Counted from the first letter of the stretch, positions 25,517 to 36,075 are shown. The stretch is 64,000 bases of DNA from CAWDAQ01 sp963800325 (GCA_963800325.1 CAWDAQ010000005.1:1-64000), one strand, 5' to 3'. Numbers and translations are program-made. The notes: generated by a model from the sequence alone, not told the origin.

Positions 25517-25606
25517 CGCCCGCCGTCGCCCAGGTCGCGGGTCCGACACGCTGGATCGGCGTCACCAGTGTCTCGACGACACCCACCACTGAGCGAAAGG
25601 TCTCCC

Positions 25607-26794
25607 ATGACCGCCGACCTGGGTACAGCGGAGATGCTCCTGTACCCGCGCATCCGCAAGTCACCGTACTTCCATGCCGCGCGCAAGCACGGCGTCGCCA
25701 TGTACAGCGTCTACAACCGCATGTACGTCCCGCGACACTTCGGCGATCCTGTGGCTGAGTACTGGAACCTGCTCACCAACGTCAACCTCGCCGACGTCGG
25801 GGTCGAGCGCGCCATCGAGATCACGGGTCCGGATGCGTTCGCGTTCACGAATCGAATGGTGACTCGGGACCTCGGCACGTGCGAGGTCGGGCAGTGCAAG
25901 TACACGTTCATCACCGACGAGTCCGGGGGGATCATCAACGACCCCGTCCTGCTCCGCCTCGGCGAGAACCACTTCTGGCTGACCCTCGCGGACAGCGACG
26001 GTCTGCTGTGGGCCAAGGGTCTCGCGGTCAACAGCGGCCTCGACGTCACGATCTCCGAGCCTGACATGGGGCCGATCCAGGTCCAGGGGCCGAAGTCGCT
26101 CGACGTCATGGTCGACCTTCTTGGTGAGTCGGTCCGCGACATCGCCTACTACCGCCTGGCCGCGTTCACCTTGGGCACGATGCGCGTCCTGGTCTCGAGG
26201 ACCGGCTACACCGCGGAGCTCGGGTACGAGCTCTATCTCGTCGACGCCAGCACGCACGGCTCGGAGCTGTGGGAGCGGGTGGTCGCGGCCGGCCTTCCGT
26301 GGGGCCTCGACGTCGGTGGCGTCTGCCACATCCGTCGCATCGAGGCCGGCATCCTCTCCTACGGCGCTGATGCCGACCTCTCGACGAATCCGTACGAGGT
26401 GGGCCTCGGCTATCCCTGGATGGTCAGCTTGGACAAGGACGGTGGATTCGTCGGCGACGAGGCCTTGCGCAAGATCAAGGACGAGGGCGCCTCTCGACGC
26501 CTCGTCGGGCTCACCATCGATGGCCCCCGGCTCGGCTCGTACAACGACGGCAGCATGCTGGAGCCGTACCCGGTGGTCGACGGCAGCGACGTCATCGGGC
26601 ACGTGACGTCTGCCTGCCATTCGCCGCGGCTCGACACGAACATCGGGATGGTCATCCTGCCGAATGGCGACGCCGACGTGGGCATGACCTACGACGTGGT
26701 CGTCGACGGCGAGATCCGGCGGGGAGTCGTCACGGAGATGCCGTTCATCGACAGCAAGAAGGAGACGCCTCGGCAGGCGACCAGAACAGGTTGA
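25607..26794 (+). CDS. GcvT-family, DmdA-like tetrahydrofolate-dependent demethylase
   Basis: A 395-residue protein of the aminomethyltransferase (GcvT) fold. Segments RIRKSPYFHAARKHGV, MYSVYNRMYVPRHFGDP, ADSDGLLWAKGLAVNSGLDV, ISEPDMGPIQVQGPKSLDVM and TSACHSPRLDTNIGMV follow the order seen in dimethylsulfoniopropionate (DMSP) demethylase DmdA and its relatives. Such enzymes pass a methyl group to tetrahydrofolate. The DmdA-like clade has members that do not use DMSP, so the substrate stays open: DMSP, a betaine, or a methoxy compound. AAAGG lies seven bases before the ATG at 25607. The gene follows the crotonase by 90 bases. Confidence 0.78.
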   Translation: MTADLGTAEMLLYPRIRKSPYFHAARKHGVAMYSVYNRMYVPRHFGDPVAEYWNLLTNVNLADVGVERAIEITGPDAFAFTNRMVTRDLGTCEVGQCKYTFITDESGGIINDPVLLRLGENHFWLTLADSDGLLWAKGLAVNSGLDVTISEPDMGPIQVQGPKSLDVMVDLLGESVRDIAYYRLAAFTLGTMRVLVSRTGYTAELGYELYLVDASTHGSELWERVVAAGLPWGLDVGGVCHIRRIEAGILSYGADADLSTNPYEVGLGYPWMVSLDKDGGFVGDEALRKIKDEGASRRLVGLTIDGPRLGSYNDGSMLEPYPVVDGSDVIGHVTSACHSPRLDTNIGMVILPNGDADVGMTYDVVVDGEIRRGVVTEMPFIDSKKETPRQATRTG

Positions 26795-26904
26795 GGGCCG
26801 GGGTGTCCGGATCGGCGCCCACGACGACGGATGCGATCGATGCCCGTACCGATGATCGGCCGACAGCCACGGCCCCGCTGGCGCACACCGCAGGAGACGC
26901 ACGG

Positions 26905-28271
26905 ATGACCGAATCGATCGCGATCGTCGGTGGCGACGCCGCGGGGATGAGCGCCGCCTCCGTCATCGCGCGATCCGGCGCAGACGCGCACGTGACCGTC
27001 TTCGAGCGCAGTGGCGTCAACTCGTACGCCGCCTGTGGTCTGCCCTACCACGTGAGCCGAGACATCCCCGACCCGAGCACCTTGCTCGTGCGGGAGCCGT
27101 CGTACTTCACCAGCAAGGGAATCGATCTGCGACTGCGCCACGAGGTCGTCGACCTCGACACCTCTGCCTCCGCGGTCAGGGTCCTGGATCGTGCGAGCTC
27201 GACGTCCTACGAGCATCACTACGACAAGCTCCTGCTCGCCATGGGTGCGAGCGCGATCGTGCCACCCGTCAGGGGAGGCGATGCGGCCAACGTGTTCAGC
27301 ATCCGGCACTACGACGACTCCATCGCCCTCGTGCAGTACATCGAGCAGCACGAGCCGAGACGCTGCACCGTGGTCGGGGCGAGCTACCTGGGTCTGGAGA
27401 TGACCGAGGCACTGCATGCGCACGGACTCGAGATCACCCTCGCTGAGGGTGCTGACCATGTTCTCCCCGCGATGGACCCGGACATGGCCGAGGTCGTGCA
27501 CACCGAGCTCGTCGACCAGGGCACCGAGATCAGGCTCGGCGAGCCCGTCAGCGATTTCGAGCACGGCGAGGACGGGCTGGTCTGCGCGGTACGGACCGCG
27601 TCCGCGCGGTGGGAGTGCGACCTCGTCGTCCTCGGTCTCGGGGCACGACCGAACATCGAGCTCGCCCGCAAGGGCGGGGTCGACATCGATCTGACCGGGG
27701 CGATCGGGACGACCGACACGATGATGACGAACGTCGACGGGGTCTGGGCCGCGGGCGACTGCGTCTCGACCATTCACCGTGTCACGGGGGCGACCGTGTG
27801 GATTCCCCTTGGTCCGGCCGCCAACAAGCAGGGTCGCGTTGCGGGGTCGTCGATGATCGGCGGGTCTGCGCGGTTCGGTGGAGTCGTGGGCACCAGCCTG
27901 GTGAAGGTCTTCGATCTTCACGTCGGACGAACCGGTGTGACCGAGACCGAGGCACGTAGGTTGGGGATGCGGGTGGCCTCGACGAGGATCACCGCGGATG
28001 ACATCGCGCACTACTATCCGGGGTCCAGCACGACCACCGTCAAGATCGTCGCGGAGGCGACGACGAGCCGCCTTCTGGGGGCGCAGATCGTCGGGCGCGC
28101 CGGGGTGCCCGGGAGGACCAACGTGGTCGCGACAGCCCTCCAGGCCGGGATGACCGTGGGCGATCTTGCCGGTCTCGACCTCGGCTACGCACCGCCGTTC
28201 GCGCCGGTCTGGGATCCGCTGCTCGTCGCGGCCAACCGCCTGGGATCGATGACAAGGAACGGGAAGCCGTG

Positions 28272-28272
<1 letters not shown>
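26905..28272 (+). CDS. FAD-dependent pyridine nucleotide-disulfide oxidoreductase (CoA-disulfide reductase/NADH oxidase-like)
   Basis: A 455-residue flavoenzyme. FAD site: SIAIVGGDAAGMSAASVIAR (residues 4-23). The single redox Cys lies in SYAACGLPYHVS near 43-54, as in CoA-disulfide reductases and NADH oxidases, where it forms a mixed disulfide or sulfenate. NAD(P) site: CTVVGASYLGLEMTEALHAH near 155. Second FAD loop: GVWAAGDCVST near 278-288. A C-terminal dimerisation domain follows (KIVAEATTSRLLGAQIVGRA). AGGAG is eight bases before the ATG at 26905. In this operon it may reduce a thiol or CoA disulfide, or recycle a product of demethylation. Confidence 0.85.
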
Positions 28273-29870
<1,598 letters not shown>

Positions 29871-30187
29871 GTTCGACGAGCGATGCCGGCCGGGCCTGAC
29901 CGCGGGTGGCTTCTGCCAGCGTCCGGTGAGCCCGGACGGGGACTTGTCTCCTTCCGGGTCAGGTACTGCTAGGGGGCTGTGCGACGTCGGTCATCGCCGC
30001 AGGAGCTCGGCTCGGCCCTCTCCGGGCGGGGCGGGCGGGCCCCGGCGCGGCTCCCACCTCGTGGCCACGTGACGGCGGCCTCGGTGACACGCAGACCACA
30101 CGGGATCGACGTGACCCCCGGTTCCACCTCATCCGGCGCCCCGCGCCGCCAGACTGGAAGCGAGGACAACCCTGGAGGAGGCTCCAC
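29871..30187. other. Intergenic region before the heliorhodopsin
   Basis: No gene is seen in these 317 bases. GGAGGAG at 30174-30180 is the ribosome binding site for the heliorhodopsin, seven bases before its ATG. The rest has GC-rich inverted repeats near 29990-30070 that could end the upstream operon. No clear promoter boxes are visible. Confidence 0.5.
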
Positions 30188-30958
30188 ATGCCCGAGCAGC
30201 ACATCTCACGTAACCAGCAGAACGGCCTGCGGCGGTGGAACTCAGGAGCGGCCGCGCTCCACCTGGCCCAGGCAGTCGTCGTCGTTGCCCTCGCCACCGA
30301 CTTCTCGCTTCCCGTCACGGGCGCCTACCTGGGAGGACCGCCCGGAACGGTCCCGAAGGATCCCGTCGTCCTCTTCGACATCCCGACAGGGCTGGCGGTC
30401 GCCGCGTTCCTGGCCCTCTCGGCGCTGGCTCACCTCGTGGTGACCACGGTCTGGTGGCAGGGCTATCTCGGTGACCTGGCACGGCACCGCAACCCCGCGA
30501 GATGGGTGGAGTACGCCTTCTCGTCGTCGCTGATGATCGTGCTCATCGCTCAGTTGTGCGGGATCTCCGACGTGGCAGCCCTGCTCGCCCTGTTCGGCGT
30601 CAACGCGTCGATGATCCTGTTCGGCTGGCTCCAGGAGAAGTACGAGGAACCGGGCGGCCGTGGCTGGCTGCCCTTCGTGTTCGGCTGCGTCGCCGGCATC
30701 GTGCCGTGGATCGCCATCGCGGTGTACGTCGCCGCTCCGGGCTCGGCCTCGTCGGCCGAGCCGCCGGGTTTCGTCTACGCGATCATCGTGTCGCTGTTCG
30801 TCTTCTTCAACGTCTTCGCCCTCAACCAGTGGCTGCAGTACCGGGCCAAGGGGCGGTGGGCCGACTATCTGTTCGGCGAGAAGGCGTACGTCTTCTTGAG
30901 CCTGACCGCCAAGTCCGTACTGGCGTGGCAGGTGTTCGGAGGCGCCCTCGCCGGCTGA
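30188..30958 (+). CDS. Heliorhodopsin
   Basis: A 256-residue seven-helix retinal protein. The family signature is clear: RWVEYAFSSSLMIVLIAQLC (residues 105-124) with counterion E108, LFGVNASMILFGWLQEK (135-151), and TM7 LSLTAKSVLAWQVFGG (237-252) with retinal-binding K242 and S238. H25 and H82 match the conserved His of heliorhodopsins. These correspond to E107, K241, S237 and the His pair of the studied heliorhodopsin 48C12 (numbering from memory). The N-terminal RRWNSGAAALHLAQAVVV also fits. The protein sits inverted in the membrane relative to type-1 rhodopsins. No retinal synthesis gene is nearby. The gene seems monocistronic, with a good ribosome site. Confidence 0.95.
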   Translation: MPEQHISRNQQNGLRRWNSGAAALHLAQAVVVVALATDFSLPVTGAYLGGPPGTVPKDPVVLFDIPTGLAVAAFLALSALAHLVVTTVWWQGYLGDLARHRNPARWVEYAFSSSLMIVLIAQLCGISDVAALLALFGVNASMILFGWLQEKYEEPGGRGWLPFVFGCVAGIVPWIAIAVYVAAPGSASSAEPPGFVYAIIVSLFVFFNVFALNQWLQYRAKGRWADYLFGEKAYVFLSLTAKSVLAWQVFGGALAG

Positions 30959-31161
30959 GGGGCACGTCGGGCGTGGCCGAGGCCCGCCGAGGCGAGGTAC
31001 ACCAGCTCGGCCTCGGTGGGAGCTTCGGGCTGGTTCAGGAGGGCGATCTCGGTGCGGACCCAGCAGGCCAGGACGCAGGACGCGGGGCGTATGTCGACCA
31101 CACCTCCGGGTCGCGGGCGAGAATCCGTCCTACAGTGGATGGATCGTGGGAGGTCGTGCCT

Positions 31162-31373
31162 GTGGTCGTCGTGCTTCGGGTCGTGGTCGGTGTGCTCCTG
31201 GTGGCGCACGGCCTGGTGCACTTGCTCTACCTGGCCCCGGATGTCTCGGAGTTCTCCCTCGACCGGTCTTGGCTGCTCCCCGAGGGTGGTCGCCGTCCGG
31301 TGGCGTACGCCCTGATGGCCGCGACGGTCCTCGCGTTCGTCCTCGTCGCGCTGTGCGTCTGTGCACCGTCTCG
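31162..31373 (+). pseudogene. Small membrane protein, 3'-truncated
   Basis: A GTG at 31162, eight bases after GGGAGG, starts VVVLRVVVGVLLVAHGLVHL and LYLAPDVSEFSLDRSW, then LMAATVLAFVLVALCV. The AHGLVHLLYLAP segment is typical of small actinobacterial membrane proteins of unknown function. At about 31374 the sequence joins, out of frame, the 3' part of an ArsR-type regulator gene. The normal C-terminus is therefore missing. A deletion between two formerly separate genes explains the joint. Confidence 0.55.
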
Positions 31374-31568
31374 GCGCATCTGGCGTGCTTGCGGGACTGC
31401 GGCTTGGTTGCTTTCCGGCCCGAAGGGCGCGCCTCGGTGTCAAGTCTCGCCCACCCCGATTTGGTCCTTGATCTCCTCGCGGCGGCGGAGCGACTGTTGG
31501 CGGCGACCGGTGACGCCGTCACCCTCTGCCCCACGTATGGGACCTCATCATCCGAGGGTCCCTCGTGA
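31374..31568 (+). pseudogene. ArsR-family metal regulator, 5'-truncated
   Basis: The remaining 3' part reads TVSAHLACLRDCGLVAFRPE, GRASVSSLAHPDLVLDLLAA and AERLLAATGDAVTLCPTYGT. This is the recognition helix, wing and C-terminal metal-binding tail (LCPTYG) of ArsR/CmtR-like repressors that control cation exporters. The start, first helices and probable promoter are lost at the joint near 31374. The stop overlaps the exporter GTG by four bases, so the exporter may now be expressed from read-through, without repressor control. Confidence 0.72.
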
Positions 31569-32218
31569 CCAACCCCGCTACTTCACCCGACTTGTCCGAT
31601 GCCCGCACCGAGGCCCTCACCCGGCGCGGGCTGCGCTTGGCTCAGTTCACGGTGGCCTACAACGTGGTCGAGGGCATCGTCGCAGTGACTGCCGGACTCA
31701 TGGCGGCTCTAGTATCGCTGGTCGGCTTTGGACTCGACAGCGGCATCGAGTCGGCCGCAGCTGTGCTTGTCGGGCTGCGCCTGGCAGCTCGGCTCCGACA
31801 CGGCGAGGCCGACGAAGACAAGGAGCGGCGCACCCTTCGAGCCGTCGCTGTGACCTTCTTCGTGCTGGCCGGGTACGTCATCATCGTGGGAACACGCGAC
31901 CTGCTTGGCGGCGAAACCCCGGACACCTCCGTCGTTGGGCTGGTCCTGCTCGCCGCCTCCGTCATCGTCATGCCGATCCTGGCGCACGAGAAGCGCCGGG
32001 TGGCGCAGGCCCTCGGCGGGGACCGCCTGATCCTCGCCGACGCCGCCGAAACCAAGATCTGCGTCCTGCTCAGCATCTCGACGCTCGTGGGCCTCGGGCT
32101 CTTCGCCATTACCGGAGCCGCTTGGCTCGACCCCGTTGCCGGCTTCGTCATCGCAGCCTTCGCCATCCATGAAGGCCGGGAAGCGTGGGAAGGCGAACTC
32201 GTTGAAGACGACGACTGA
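31565..32218 (+). CDS. Cation diffusion facilitator-like transporter
   Basis: A 217-residue protein with five to six membrane segments. RLAQFTVAYNVVEGIVAVTA, GFGLDSGIESAAAVLVGLRL and ILADAAETKICVLLSISTLV are the CDF pattern; Asp in GLDSGIES and ADAAETK are probable metal ligands in TM2 and TM5. The C-terminal cytosolic domain of classical CDF proteins is missing, as in a short actinobacterial subgroup often found after ArsR genes. The GTG at 31565 overlaps the regulator stop (GTGA). Export of Zn, Cd or Co is likely; the exact metal is unknown. Confidence 0.82.
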   Translation: MTNPATSPDLSDARTEALTRRGLRLAQFTVAYNVVEGIVAVTAGLMAALVSLVGFGLDSGIESAAAVLVGLRLAARLRHGEADEDKERRTLRAVAVTFFVLAGYVIIVGTRDLLGGETPDTSVVGLVLLAASVIVMPILAHEKRRVAQALGGDRLILADAAETKICVLLSISTLVGLGLFAITGAAWLDPVAGFVIAAFAIHEGREAWEGELVEDDD

Positions 32219-32797
32219 TCACAGCGCGGCCTGCGTGCTGCAGTGACGCGCCCGCTCATCGGCATGGGCGCGAACCTCGGAGGTGCCCCCTTCCGCCGCG
32301 AGTCGGCGCTCCGGCTCGATCCGACGGGCTTGACCCGCTTTGCGATCCGGGCGTCCGCGTCCTGATGTCGAACGATGAGTGAGCAGGACAGGCGTTCTGA
32401 TCCAATGACCGTCGAGGGAGCAATTGGGGCGGTCGGAGACATGGGTCGCGGCGCCAACCGGGCCACTGGGCGGCGAAGAATCGTTGCCCGGGTGGTACCC
32501 ATCGCCTTCCTCCTCGTGGTTGTTGCTGGGTGCTGGCGGGTTTGATCCTGGCCTGACTCGCGCTTGCATCGGGCTCGTACTCGCCGACATCGGACCGCGG
32601 CACTCCGCCGCTGCCCGACGCACTCGAGACGGCGACGGTGCCCCAGCCGATGACGGCCAGAGTGGGGAGGGCGGCAGCGCGCTCGGGGCCGCCGGGACCT
32701 GCGCCGGATGGGGTGGGGCGGGATGGCTGGGACTCATGCCCCTGTCGCTGCGCCCGCGGTCTTCCTAGCATCAAGACAATCGATGAGGGGGCCTGTC
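32219..32797. other. Gene-poor region with the first boundary motif
   Basis: No convincing gene is seen in these 579 bases. Open frames exist on both strands but read as Pro/Arg/Gly-rich shadow sequence. A short membrane-like reading at about 32470-32545 (VVPIAFLLVVVAGCW) is cut by a stop and may be a gene relic. The boundary motif occurs at 32595-32620. Confidence 0.5.
32595..32620 (+). repeat. Boundary motif A
   Basis: CCGCGGCACTCCGCCGC matches the right half of the recurrent motif (consensus ACCTGCNNCANNCCGCCGC, then NNGTCGACC). It lies between the exporter and the methyltransferase. Confidence 0.5.
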
Positions 32798-33430
32798 ATG
32801 AGTAAGGATGCCTACGCCCACCTGGCCCGGTTGCAGGATGCGGTCCTCGAACCGCTCACCGCGCCGCTGCGCGAGATCGCGGTTCGAGTCAGCGAGGTGG
32901 ACCGGGGCTCACGGGTGCTCGACGTCGGCTGCGGGACCGGGACCCAGTTGGAGCGGTATGTCGCCGCAGGCTGCGTCGTGGCGGGGATCGACACCTCGCC
33001 CGCGATGCTGGCGCGCGCCCGGGAGCGGCTCGGCTCCGCGGCTGACCTTCGGCTCGCTGACGCCCAGCGGATTCCTTTCGAGCCCGCCACGTTTGACGTC
33101 GTCACCGCCACCCTGGTGCTGCACGAGCTGAGGCCGCCCGAGCGCGAGGCGGTTGGGAAGGAAATGGCGCGCGTGCTCACCGACTCGGGACAGTTGCTCG
33201 TGATCGATTTCTGCCCCGGGCCGCTTCGTGGACTCAAGGGGTGGGGACTGCGGGCGTTCTCCGTGTTGGCCGAGCTGACGGCGCGTCACCTACAACGCTC
33301 GAGGACCTTCCTCGCCGAAGGTGGGGTGCCCCGGCTGGCCGAGTCGCTCGGCATGGAAGTTCAGCACACGAAGTCTCTGGCCGGGGGCAACATGGCCGTG
33401 TACATCCTGACCCCGCCACAGGAGAGCTGA
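32798..33430 (+). CDS. Class I SAM-dependent methyltransferase
   Basis: A 210-residue UbiE-like methyltransferase. Motif I is GSRVLDVGCGTGTQLERYVA (residues about 42-61), followed by VAGIDTSPAMLARARERLG, ADAQRIPFEPATFDVVTATL and LTDSGQLLVIDFCPGPLRGL. The ATG at 32798 follows GAGGGG. The C-terminal KSLAGGNMAVYILTPPQ is common in small-molecule methyltransferases; the substrate is unknown. It is flanked by boundary motifs at 32595 and 33489, as a single-gene unit. Confidence 0.87.
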   Translation: MSKDAYAHLARLQDAVLEPLTAPLREIAVRVSEVDRGSRVLDVGCGTGTQLERYVAAGCVVAGIDTSPAMLARARERLGSAADLRLADAQRIPFEPATFDVVTATLVLHELRPPEREAVGKEMARVLTDSGQLLVIDFCPGPLRGLKGWGLRAFSVLAELTARHLQRSRTFLAEGGVPRLAESLGMEVQHTKSLAGGNMAVYILTPPQES

Positions 33431-33488
33431 GCCGAACGGGGACGGCCTCACCGCCACAAATGACTACCCCGCCCCGGCCGCCTGCACC

Positions 33489-33520
33489 CGGGTCTAACCT
33501 CCGCCTGCGGACGCAGTCGG
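33489..33520 (+). repeat. Boundary motif B and leader of integrase cassette copy 1
   Basis: CTAACCTCCGCCTGCGG, followed by CAGTCGGGACCACGATGAG, is a degenerate copy. From here to about 33650 the sequence parallels 52530-52680, the leader of integrase cassette copy 2. It lies 60 bases after the methyltransferase stop. Confidence 0.55.
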
Positions 33521-33599
33521 GACCACGATGAGACGGCAGTGCCCCGCAGCGTCCAGACGGGGCTGTCCGTGGCGCTCAGCTGGGTCTAGCGTCATCAGG

Positions 33600-34147
33600 T
33601 CCGGGTGCGCGGCCGCGGTTGCGGCGGGCGGGGTCTGGGCCGCTTGAAGCGGTTCACCATGGTGCGCTGGCGTACCTGCTCGGCATCAACGCGCTGCGCG
33701 CCTCCGAGGCCGCGGCGGTCCGGATCGAGGACTACGCCGAGACGCTGCGCGGGCACCGGGTGCTGCGACTGGTCGGCAAGGGCAACCAGCCCGCCACCAT
33801 GCCGGTGACCATCCCGGTCCTCCGCGTGCTCGAGGCGTGCCGGGGTGAACGGGCCGACGGGCCGCTGATCCTGCGACCCCAGAGCGGCCAACGCGATCGA
33901 CCGGCGCGACGTGTACCCGGTGGTCGCTCGCGTGGCGAAAGCGGCCGGGATCCCGCGCCACATCGGCCCCCACTCGCTGCGCCACGCCGCGATCACCAAC
34001 GCCCTCGACGCCGGCTTCCCCTTGCGGGACGCGCAGATACTGGCCCGACACGCCGACCCGCGCACGACCGAGCACTACGACCGCGCCCGAGGCAACCTCG
34101 ACCGGCATGGCGTGCACTTCCTCACGGCCTACGTCGCCGGCGTCTGA
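33600..34147 (+). pseudogene. Tyrosine recombinase/integrase, cassette copy 1 (N-terminus deleted)
   Basis: The catalytic domain reads ALAYLLGINALRASEAAAVR (catalytic Arg in ALRASE), LRLVGKGNQPATMPVTIPVL, then after a one-base shift near 33895 VYPVVARVAKAAGIPRHIGP, HSLRHAAITNALDAGFPLRD (HxLR box) and ILARHADPRTTEHYDRARGN (His and catalytic Tyr). It ends VHFLTAYVAGV with the stop at 34147. The N-terminal DNA-binding domain seen in copy 2 is missing: the leader GGGCCGCTTGAAG joins directly to the catalytic domain near 33650. It cannot give a working recombinase. The family is common in actinobacteria. Confidence 0.85.
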
Positions 34148-34183
34148 GCCGTTGAGGCGCACGCACAATGCGTACTACATCGT

Positions 34184-34510
34184 GTGACGTTGACATACAC
34201 TCGTGGATTGGGCGAGGAGATCCAGTGGGACCCCGAGGCCATCGACTACATCCGCTCCCGTGGCGACCGCTACACCGACAGCGTGGGCATCGAACCGGCA
34301 TGGACCCAGGAGGTGATGGCAGACGCTCGACCTCCTCGCGCTCGAGCCCGACCCGAAGTCACCAATGGGTGACTCCCGGTTCATCGGCCACCCCCGCTCC
34401 GCGGGGCGGGCGATCGGGGTGATCGCCTACCGCGACCTCGACGCTGACCTGCACGGCATCAACGCCTGGCCCGCGACCGGGAGCGGACCTGAGGCTGTAC
34501 CAGCAAGGAG
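34184..34510 (+). pseudogene. Toxin-like partner of the integrase cassette, copy 1, frameshifted
   Basis: Reads LTYTRGLGEEIQWDPEAIDY, IRSRGDRYTDSVGIEPAWTQ and EVMADA, then a one-base insertion near 34325 moves the frame to LLALEPDPKSPMGDSRFIGH, AIGVIAYRDLDADLHGINAW and a C-terminus close to the antitoxin start. The order (about 105 residues, followed at once by a small DNA-binding-like protein) suggests a toxin of a type II pair, possibly with a BrnT-like or RelE-like compact fold. I could not assign a family. Copy 2 has the same frameshift. Confidence 0.6.
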
Positions 34511-34645
34511 ACGACGATGGCCAAGACGATCGACCCAGCACACGCGGAACGGCTCCGGCGCGAGTCCGAGCAGACCAAGGACGACGCCCACCCCGCCGAC
34601 ACCGCCGGCCGGCGACCGAACCGGCAGAAGGTGTACTCCGTCCGG
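34320..34645 (+). repeat. 326-bp near-identical repeat, copy 1
   Basis: It matches 53365-53690 without gaps; by eye one mismatch is visible (ACGACGATGG against ACGATGATGG just before the antitoxin start). It covers the toxin 3' part and the antitoxin 5' half. Confidence 0.92.
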
Positions 34646-34762
34646 CTCAGCGCCGAGGAGGAAGCCGAAGTCCAGCGCGTCGCCGCAGCCAAGCACCTGC
34701 CCGCGTCAACACTGGTCAGGTCCTGGATCCTGGAACGACTCGACCGAGAACGCTCCGCCTGA
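34517..34762 (+). CDS. Antitoxin-like protein of the integrase cassette, copy 1
   Basis: An 81-residue protein: MAKTIDPAHAERLRRESEQT, a disordered middle (TAGRRPNRQKVYS), then VRLSAEEEAEVQRVAAAKHL and PASTLVRSWILERL. The last 35 residues look like a ribbon-helix-helix (CopG/Arc-like) domain or an antitoxin dimer domain. AAGGAG lies seven bases before the ATG at 34517. The partner toxin frame is broken, so this may be an orphan antitoxin. Boundary motif C starts one base before the end of its stop codon. Confidence 0.65.
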   Translation: MAKTIDPAHAERLRRESEQTKDDAHPADTAGRRPNRQKVYSVRLSAEEEAEVQRVAAAKHLPASTLVRSWILERLDRERSA

Positions 34763-34790
34763 CCTGCCCCACCCCGCCGCGTGCCGACCT
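34761..34790 (+). repeat. Boundary motif C
   Basis: GACCTGCCCCACCCCGCCGC then GTGCCGACC. A strong match that starts at the antitoxin stop codon. Confidence 0.65.
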
Positions 34791-34939
34791 GGCCCGGTCG
34801 AGAGAAGCTGGAGCAGAGTCTGCTCGCCTGGTTGGACGACAGCTCGAACGTGCGGGTCTGGGGCCGATGGGCCGGTTTGCCTTGACGTTCTCCGGTGGTC
34901 AGGAGACGCGGTCGGCACTGGCGGGCCATACTTCTCTTC

Positions 34940-35884
34940 ATGGTCTCCATTCCGGTGAATGTGGACAACTTCGTTCGCGCCGAGACCGACCGCATGTTTG
35001 CCGCGATCGGGCAGCAGGCTGGGGGGATCAACCGGTGGCTGCACTTTCGCGTTCCCACGCCGTTGGACCAGCAAACGGTGATCCGGATGAATCGCGACAC
35101 GTTGTACAGCGCCGTTGTGGCGGACATCCGCGATGGGGCCGTGCTGAGCATCCCGGATGCTGGCGAACGCTACCTGTCGGTCATGGTGATCAACCAGGAT
35201 CACTACATCAACCAGGTTCTTCACGACTCCGGTGAACACGCCCTCGACATGGCCACCTTCGAGAGCCCGTACGTGTTGGTAGCGGCTCGCACGATGGTTG
35301 ATCCCGCCGACCCCGCGGATGTGGAGGCAGTCAACGCGTTACAGGATCAGCTACTTTTGACGGCTGCCTCCGCGGTTCCGTTCTCCACACCTGACTATGA
35401 CGTCGAGACGTTCACCGCGACCCGTGAGGCTGTGCTGGCCCTGGCCAAAGGCGTGGGGGACTTCGGCGGAGCCTTCGGCAGACGGGAGGACGTCTCTCCG
35501 GTCCGCCACCTTCTCGGGACCGCTGCGGGGTGGGGCGGGCTGCCCGAGTCCGAGGCCTATTACGTGAACGTCGACCCAGGGCTCCCCGTCGGTGCGTACT
35601 CATTGACAGTCAGGGACGTCCCGGTCGACGCGTTCTGGTCAATCTCGCTGTACGACGCCGCAGGCTACTTCCCGGACAACGGAAAGCCTGTCAGCGTCAA
35701 CAGCTTGACCGCCACGCCAAACGACGACGGCAGCGTCACGGTGCACTTCGGAGGGTCCGAGGACCGCCCGAACACCCTGCCTCTCGTGGAGGGCTGGAAC
35801 TACCTCGTGCGCCTCTACCGGCCCCGCAGCCAGGTCCTCGACGGCTCATGGACGTTCCCTGGAGCCACCGCTGACCAAGCCTGA
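34940..35884 (+). CDS. DUF1254/DUF1214-family protein
   Basis: A 314-residue protein without a signal peptide. N-terminal DUF1254-like part: FVRAETDRMFAAIGQQAGGI, NRWLHFRVPTPLDQQTVIRM and NRDTLYSAVVADIRDGAVLS. C-terminal DUF1214-like part: YYVNVDPGLPVGAYSLTVRD, VPVDAFWSISLYDAAGYFPD and GWNYLVRLYRPRSQVLDGSW. These two domains often occur together in proteins of unknown function. A second, longer member is at 48362-49834. The ATG at 34940 is chosen over earlier in-frame codons because homology starts there. It is a single-gene unit between motifs C and D. Confidence 0.82.
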   Translation: MVSIPVNVDNFVRAETDRMFAAIGQQAGGINRWLHFRVPTPLDQQTVIRMNRDTLYSAVVADIRDGAVLSIPDAGERYLSVMVINQDHYINQVLHDSGEHALDMATFESPYVLVAARTMVDPADPADVEAVNALQDQLLLTAASAVPFSTPDYDVETFTATREAVLALAKGVGDFGGAFGRREDVSPVRHLLGTAAGWGGLPESEAYYVNVDPGLPVGAYSLTVRDVPVDAFWSISLYDAAGYFPDNGKPVSVNSLTATPNDDGSVTVHFGGSEDRPNTLPLVEGWNYLVRLYRPRSQVLDGSWTFPGATADQA

Positions 35885-35931
35885 ACCAGGCCTCACTGAG
35901 CATTCGCTCACAGCCTGATCCGGCCCCTGGG

Positions 35932-35960
35932 TACCTGCTGCAAACCGCCGCGAGTCCACC
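35932..35960 (+). repeat. Boundary motif D
   Basis: TACCTGCTGCAAACCGCCGC then GAGTCCACC, 48 bases after the DUF1254 stop. Confidence 0.65.
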
Positions 35961-36075
35961 CATCTATCGGTAGGCCCCCGGGGTCGGCGTTCCCGTAGCC
36001 CGCGTCTTCGACGAGCAACGGCGATCGGACAGCCAGAGTGGGTGTGCGTAGGTGACTCCCCTGGCGCAATCCACG

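Noticed and set aside
25607..26794. Firm naming as DMSP demethylase DmdA
   Set aside because: The GcvT family has close relatives with other substrates, DmdC is absent, and residues that fix DMSP could not be checked.
30188..30958. Type-1 proton-pumping rhodopsin
   Set aside because: The motif set is that of heliorhodopsin; the DTE/DTD-type pump motif in the third helix is absent.
32219..32774. Several open frames of 110-170 codons on both strands
   Set aside because: Composition is like shadow frames, no domain or ribosome site is seen, and the frames overlap each other.
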